Positions 60,402 to 64,000 of a stretch of DNA of 64,000 bases are shown piece by piece. Source of the stretch: Leishmania mexicana MHOM/GT/2001/U1103 (lineage: Eukaryota; Euglenozoa; Kinetoplastea; Trypanosomatida; Trypanosomatidae). The position numbers and the translations under genes were made by a program. The notes beneath the pieces were generated by a model. The model had not been told where the DNA came from. It searched no databases and saw only the letters and a program-made list of their open reading frames with translations. The stretch's first letter is position 1. Every line of letters starts with the position of its first letter. The DNA is taken from assembly GCF_000234665.1 (NCBI RefSeq), contig NC_018324.1, positions 801,501 through 865,500 on the forward strand, read 5' to 3'.

Positions 60402-61906
60402 ACAAGTCGCATAAATAACCAGTGAGGAGGATGCAAAGCAATGGAGTGATCGACTCCGACCGCTGTATGCGCGTGTTTGGGTCGGGGTGAGGTACTCCCT
60501 TCGCAGCAGGAGCGCAGGCAAGGGAATTGCCGGCAGTCTTCACAAGGACGCGATATGGACAGAGCTCGTCAACGCAACTTTCCGCGTCGCTCCTCGTGCG
60601 TGGGTCCGCCTCGAGATCGAACATACTCTTGCTGTGGAAGTCCCTTGACTGTGATGGAGGAGACGTCATTGTCGCTCATGGGCTAGGAAATGTGAGGGGG
60701 CGCAGGATCATGAGCGTGGCACGCCCGTGCATCTGCGTTCTTTGCTTTACTTGGCAGATTTGGACTCACCGGATTTCGGCGGGCGAGATATGTACGCCCA
60801 AGTCCTGGAGTGTCCACGGATGTGATGAACAACTTCATCGCCTTTCGCTATCCCTTTCCGTGCACAGAGCGGCGCCCCCCTTCCTCTCACTCCTTCATGT
60901 ACGATATACTGAGCCCTATGCACGTGCTCGAGCGCTGATCAAGCGGTGATGAAGGGTCATGAGCGAAGAGTACGCAAAGGCATGCACAGGTGCGTTGTCA
61001 CGCCCAGAGACTCCGTCGTATTGGGGGCCCCTCCCCCTTCCTCGCCCTGCTATCATACGCTCGTGGTGTTTGTGCTTGCGTCTCAGTGCAGCTTCAGTCG
61101 GCACATCTCTTTCTTCGGCTGCTTGGTGCGTGGGCGGTCGCTCATCTCTTCACGTATCCGCGCAAACCTCTACCCTTCACGGCCTCCTGGAGGAGACGTG
61201 CGGGAGGGGAGGGGTGGGTAGAGGAGTGCATGCGACACGATGTCGACTGCAGCGTTACTTAAAGGATGAAGCCCCGACCAGGCCACCCAAGCAAACACAA
61301 AGGAATGCCGCACACCTCCTACGCTGTGGCCAGACGCAGATGACTGAGCAGGATTTCGGCTTCGCATTTCTCAAAGAGGGCATAGAAGGGCATAAACCAT
61401 GTGAGCAGAGGCGGATGGCCGGCTTCGCACGCTCGTCTTCTCGTTCCAGGAGAGCAGCCGTGCTGCCACCGTTTCTCCATCACCATTATCTGAAGCCACA
61501 ATGCTGGTGTGTTGTGTGTTGTGTCTCATATGTGGGCGGGGGCGTGCGTGTCTGCCTTTGCGGCTGCACGCAATCGAGACAGTGACTACTTGCAAGCGAA
61601 GAGGAAACGCTCGGGCAAACCGCCGGGCCATCTTCCCTTACACCCGCCTTACCGTTCCGTATCCTTCTCTCGCACCTTCGACGCCCATGCGCCTCATCCA
61701 CCCACCCCAAACCCACTTGCACAGCGCCAGAACCGCATCACACGAAAACTGAGAACACAAGCGGAGAAAAGAAAAAGCGAAAAAAAAACGAGCACGAGAC
61801 GGCAGGAGACGCAGCCGATTCGCGTCGGACAAAGAGGGCGCCGTATAGACACCTGGCTGGAGACTGGAAGAACGGCGGTGCAGCACGCACACATACGCAC
61901 TGGTCT
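60402..61906. other. Intergenic region
   Basis: Less pyrimidine-rich than most spacers here. A 208-codon ATG frame (60959-61585) has no domain and turns Cys-rich over a GT tract, so it is not called as a gene. A CT-rich stretch near 61640-61690 and AGs after it precede the next start. Confidence 0.5.
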
Positions 61907-64000
61907 ATGATGGATGGAAAGCGCAGACAGTACGTGCCACCGGCGCTAGGAGGCTCGCCGGCATCTAACGCTGCTACAACCGCGGCGGCCGCCGCCGGCA
62001 AGCGCCTCATCAGCCTCCGAAACAGCGCGCGTCCGCCGGAGCCGTCCCCACCAACGCAGACCTCCGCGAACGCACAAGCGTTGCGTGAAGAGACCGTGGC
62101 AGGCATACGCCGGTGCGCACCATCCCTAAATTCGGGCAGCTCGCAGGTGTTTGAGCCCACCGGTAGGGATGACGGGCACTCTGACAGTGCCACCACCACA
62201 ACGGCTTTCGCTGCCACGGCTCTGCCGCGCACGTCTAGAGACGACTCGCTCTCCCTTCCGCGCCCTCGCTCATACGCAGCGCCACCGCTACCGTCGTCGG
62301 GATCATCATCATCGCCAGCGCCAGCTACCGTTGCTGCTGCTGCTGCCGCCGCCGCATTGCTGAAGATTCGAAACAGAATCGGCAACAGCACAACACCCGG
62401 CACCGTTACCAGTGGTCACTCGTCTTCAGAGGTACTGTCGCAACCCTCGTCGCGCCACTCGACCGCCAGACCCCCGCAAAAGGCGCTGCGATCGTGGACA
62501 CAGCCAACGCTTTCTCTGCAGCGACCGCCGTCCGCCGCCGTCACCGTCACCAGTCACCCTACAGGAGAGCCGCACGAGCGGAGTTACGTCACCACCGCTT
62601 CCGCGACCCTGTCGCCGCAGCACGTATTTTTGTCCTCGTCATCACCTACTCCCCCTCCAGCGGACGCACCTGGATCAGCGGTGGAGCTGCATCGAGAGGT
62701 GCTGGGGCTGGGCGGTGACGCGGCTGGATGCAGCGACATGGTAGGACGGACATCGGAGTCACAAGCAGGGCTCAAGCGACCGCGCGACTTTGACGTCCCC
62801 TCAATATCCGATGATGAGGATGACAGTGACGATGGTGGTGATGGTGGACAGGGAGGTACCATCGCCTCCTCGCCAGCCTCTCTGCGTTCTTCCTCTTCCT
62901 CTACCGACAAGGCATCCGCGCCGCTCTCGATGATCAACGGCGTGGGTGCCGGTCTCTCTCGTGCTCCTGTAAGGGGTGAAGGGCTCGGCGAGGGCTCGGC
63001 AACGCGTCCCCTTGCAGCGTGGACAGGTTTCCTCCCGCGTCCTGGTGTTGGCGATGGAAGCACTGCACCAAGGCCGCAGTACCCTCTCGACCTTGCAAGT
63101 CTGCACCAGCACGCTCTTCCGCTGCTGAACAGAACCACCACGTCATCCGACAAAGAAGTCGCGCAAGCGACGTTCGACCATGAAACGGAGGAGGACGAGG
63201 ATGCGGTCACAGATGATGAGACCGGAGAGGAGGATGGGGGTGGCGGCCGCCTGAGCATGGTGCAAAGTGACCCGCTCCGTGTCGTAGTGGATTTCGCTGA
63301 AGTAAGAAGGATTGCAGCGCGCACCAAGACGGTTGCTGCTGCCGTTGCCAGTAGTGATGGCGCCCTGCAACAAGCGGAGGAGGCGGAAGCCATGCTCACA
63401 GACGCCAGAAAGGGGAGAGAGTTGCATCACCACGCGAAGCAGGATAATGCGAACAGTTGCAGTCTTGAAGCAAGGCGCGACGCGCGGGACGTCGCAAGCG
63501 CACGCGCTCTCTTGGAGAAGCGAGCATGGGCTGACGTTCATCGGCGTGCGACTCAAGCGGCCACCACACCCGCATCACCATCGGAGCTTCTCCTCGACCT
63601 ACTTCAGCATCTCCCCAGCACGGCGGTACGTGCGATTTACGACCAAAGCAGCTGCCCGCCCACCGCCGCGGCCAGCGGCTTCAACGAAGACTTCCACAAG
63701 TGCGTGCAGCAGTTCATGACACACATTGTGCTCCAGCGCGATGGCCGAACCGGCGACGCGAAACAGCCCTCCGTCTCGCTTTCTGATGCAGCGGCGGCGC
63801 AGCAAGCCAGTGCCTCTCCTCGCCATCGCAGTAGCATGCAACGAAAGGGTGCAAAGCAGAAGCAGAAAGACGGTGAAGTGAAGCAGCTCGTTGCGGCTGT
63901 CGAGAGGGGTATTGCAGACGATGTGCGCGATGTCGTTGCCTACGCCCGATTCGTCATGCAGGAGCGGCTGCATCAAGAGCAGCGGAAGGGGTCAGAACGT
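61907..64000 (+). CDS. Hypothetical protein, 3' end beyond the window
   Basis: An uninterrupted + frame of 698 codons from the ATG at 61907 to the last base, with no stop in the window, so the gene is truncated at its 3' end. I do not recognise it. It begins MMDGKRRQYVPPALGG and is Ser/Ala/Pro-rich for the first ~290 residues. Two acidic patches follow: SISDDEDDSDDGGDGG (about 300-315) and HETEEDEDAVTDDETGEEDG (about 425-444). A helical Ala/Glu/Lys segment lies at about 467-515 (RRIAARTKTVAAAVASS, then QQAEEAEAMLTDARK). The part from about 560 on (SELLLDLLQHLPSTAVRAIY, later VERGIADDVRDVVAYARF) looks like the start of an ordered helical region that may continue outside. The first of two adjacent ATGs was taken as start. 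Confidence 0.82.
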   Translation, partial: MMDGKRRQYVPPALGGSPASNAATTAAAAAGKRLISLRNSARPPEPSPPTQTSANAQALREETVAGIRRCAPSLNSGSSQVFEPTGRDDGHSDSATTTTAFAATALPRTSRDDSLSLPRPRSYAAPPLPSSGSSSSPAPATVAAAAAAAALLKIRNRIGNSTTPGTVTSGHSSSEVLSQPSSRHSTARPPQKALRSWTQPTLSLQRPPSAAVTVTSHPTGEPHERSYVTTASATLSPQHVFLSSSSPTPPPADAPGSAVELHREVLGLGGDAAGCSDMVGRTSESQAGLKRPRDFDVPSISDDEDDSDDGGDGGQGGTIASSPASLRSSSSSTDKASAPLSMINGVGAGLSRAPVRGEGLGEGSATRPLAAWTGFLPRPGVGDGSTAPRPQYPLDLASLHQHALPLLNRTTTSSDKEVAQATFDHETEEDEDAVTDDETGEEDGGGGRLSMVQSDPLRVVVDFAEVRRIAARTKTVAAAVASSDGALQQAEEAEAMLTDARKGRELHHHAKQDNANSCSLEARRDARDVASARALLEKRAWADVHRRATQAATTPASPSELLLDLLQHLPSTAVRAIYDQSSCPPTAAASGFNEDFHKCVQQFMTHIVLQRDGRTGDAKQPSVSLSDAAAAQQASASPRHRSSMQRKGAKQKQKDGEVKQLVAAVERGIADDVRDVVAYARFVMQERLHQEQRKGSER

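Noticed and set aside
59445..60521. 358-codon antisense ORF over the tyrosine phosphatase
   Set aside because: The sense strand encodes intact PTP motifs; the antisense product resembles nothing.
60959..61585. 208-codon + ORF with an ATG
   Set aside because: No recognisable fold, no clear acceptor, and its C-terminal third is a Cys/Val reading of a GT tract.
1..64000. Strand-switch region or RNA polymerase II start site
   Set aside because: All supported genes are on the + strand, with no change of direction anywhere in the window.

Overview
This window looks like nuclear DNA of a trypanosomatid protozoan, most like Leishmania; I cannot fix the species from sequence alone. The reasons are: sixteen intronless, GC-rich protein genes all on the + strand with no strand switch; 1-3 kb intergenic stretches made of polypyrimidine tracts and CA/GT/TA microsatellites; starts that follow a pyrimidine tract plus AG (the spliced-leader acceptor pattern); and proteins swollen by Ser/Ala/Pro-rich inserts. 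The whole window can be read as part of one directional polycistronic gene cluster. There are no bacterial features such as operators, RBSs or CRISPR.

Layout. 1.6-4.3 kb: a PPP-family Ser/Thr phosphatase with three large catalytic-domain inserts. 5.4-6.9 kb: a DUF72/YecE-like protein. 8.3-9.3 kb: a TPR protein. 12.7-16.6 kb: a large low-complexity protein, followed to about 17.95 kb by what looks like its frame-broken 3' extension. 20.6-23.4 kb: a DENND6/Afi1-like DENN protein. 24.4-25.5 kb: a GNAT-like acetyltransferase. 27.0-27.9 kb: an ER-type membrane J protein. 29.1-30.9 kb: a second frame-broken coding-like stretch. 31.3-33.6 and 35.0-39.6 kb: two large low-complexity hypothetical proteins. 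40.7-42.4 kb: a DDX5/Dbp2-like DEAD-box helicase. 43.0-44.5 kb: degenerate coding-like and possibly retroelement-derived sequence. 45.8-46.8 kb: a HAD nucleotidase of the SDT1/PHM8 type. 47.8-48.6 kb: a p24/GOLD cargo receptor. 50.5-53.0 kb: a tandem array of a ~566-bp unit with an assembly gap inside. 53.4-53.8 kb: a divergent LC8 dynein light chain. 55.0-57.2 kb: an NSUN/Trm4 RNA m5C methyltransferase. 58.8-60.4 kb: a classical protein tyrosine phosphatase. 61.9 kb to the end: a hypothetical protein that runs off the window.

Neighbouring genes do not form a pathway, as usual for trypanosomatid clusters where genes are co-transcribed and controlled after transcription. Loose themes are secretory/vesicle function (DENN, p24, ER J protein), RNA metabolism (DEAD-box, NSUN) and phosphorylation signalling (PPP, PTP).

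The most interesting non-standard structures are: the 566-bp array, in which every complete unit carries its own polypyrimidine tract and AG acceptor but no stable ORF; the three stretches where coding-like sequence hops between frames; and the repeated pattern of low-complexity inserts in catalytic-domain loops of otherwise intact enzymes.
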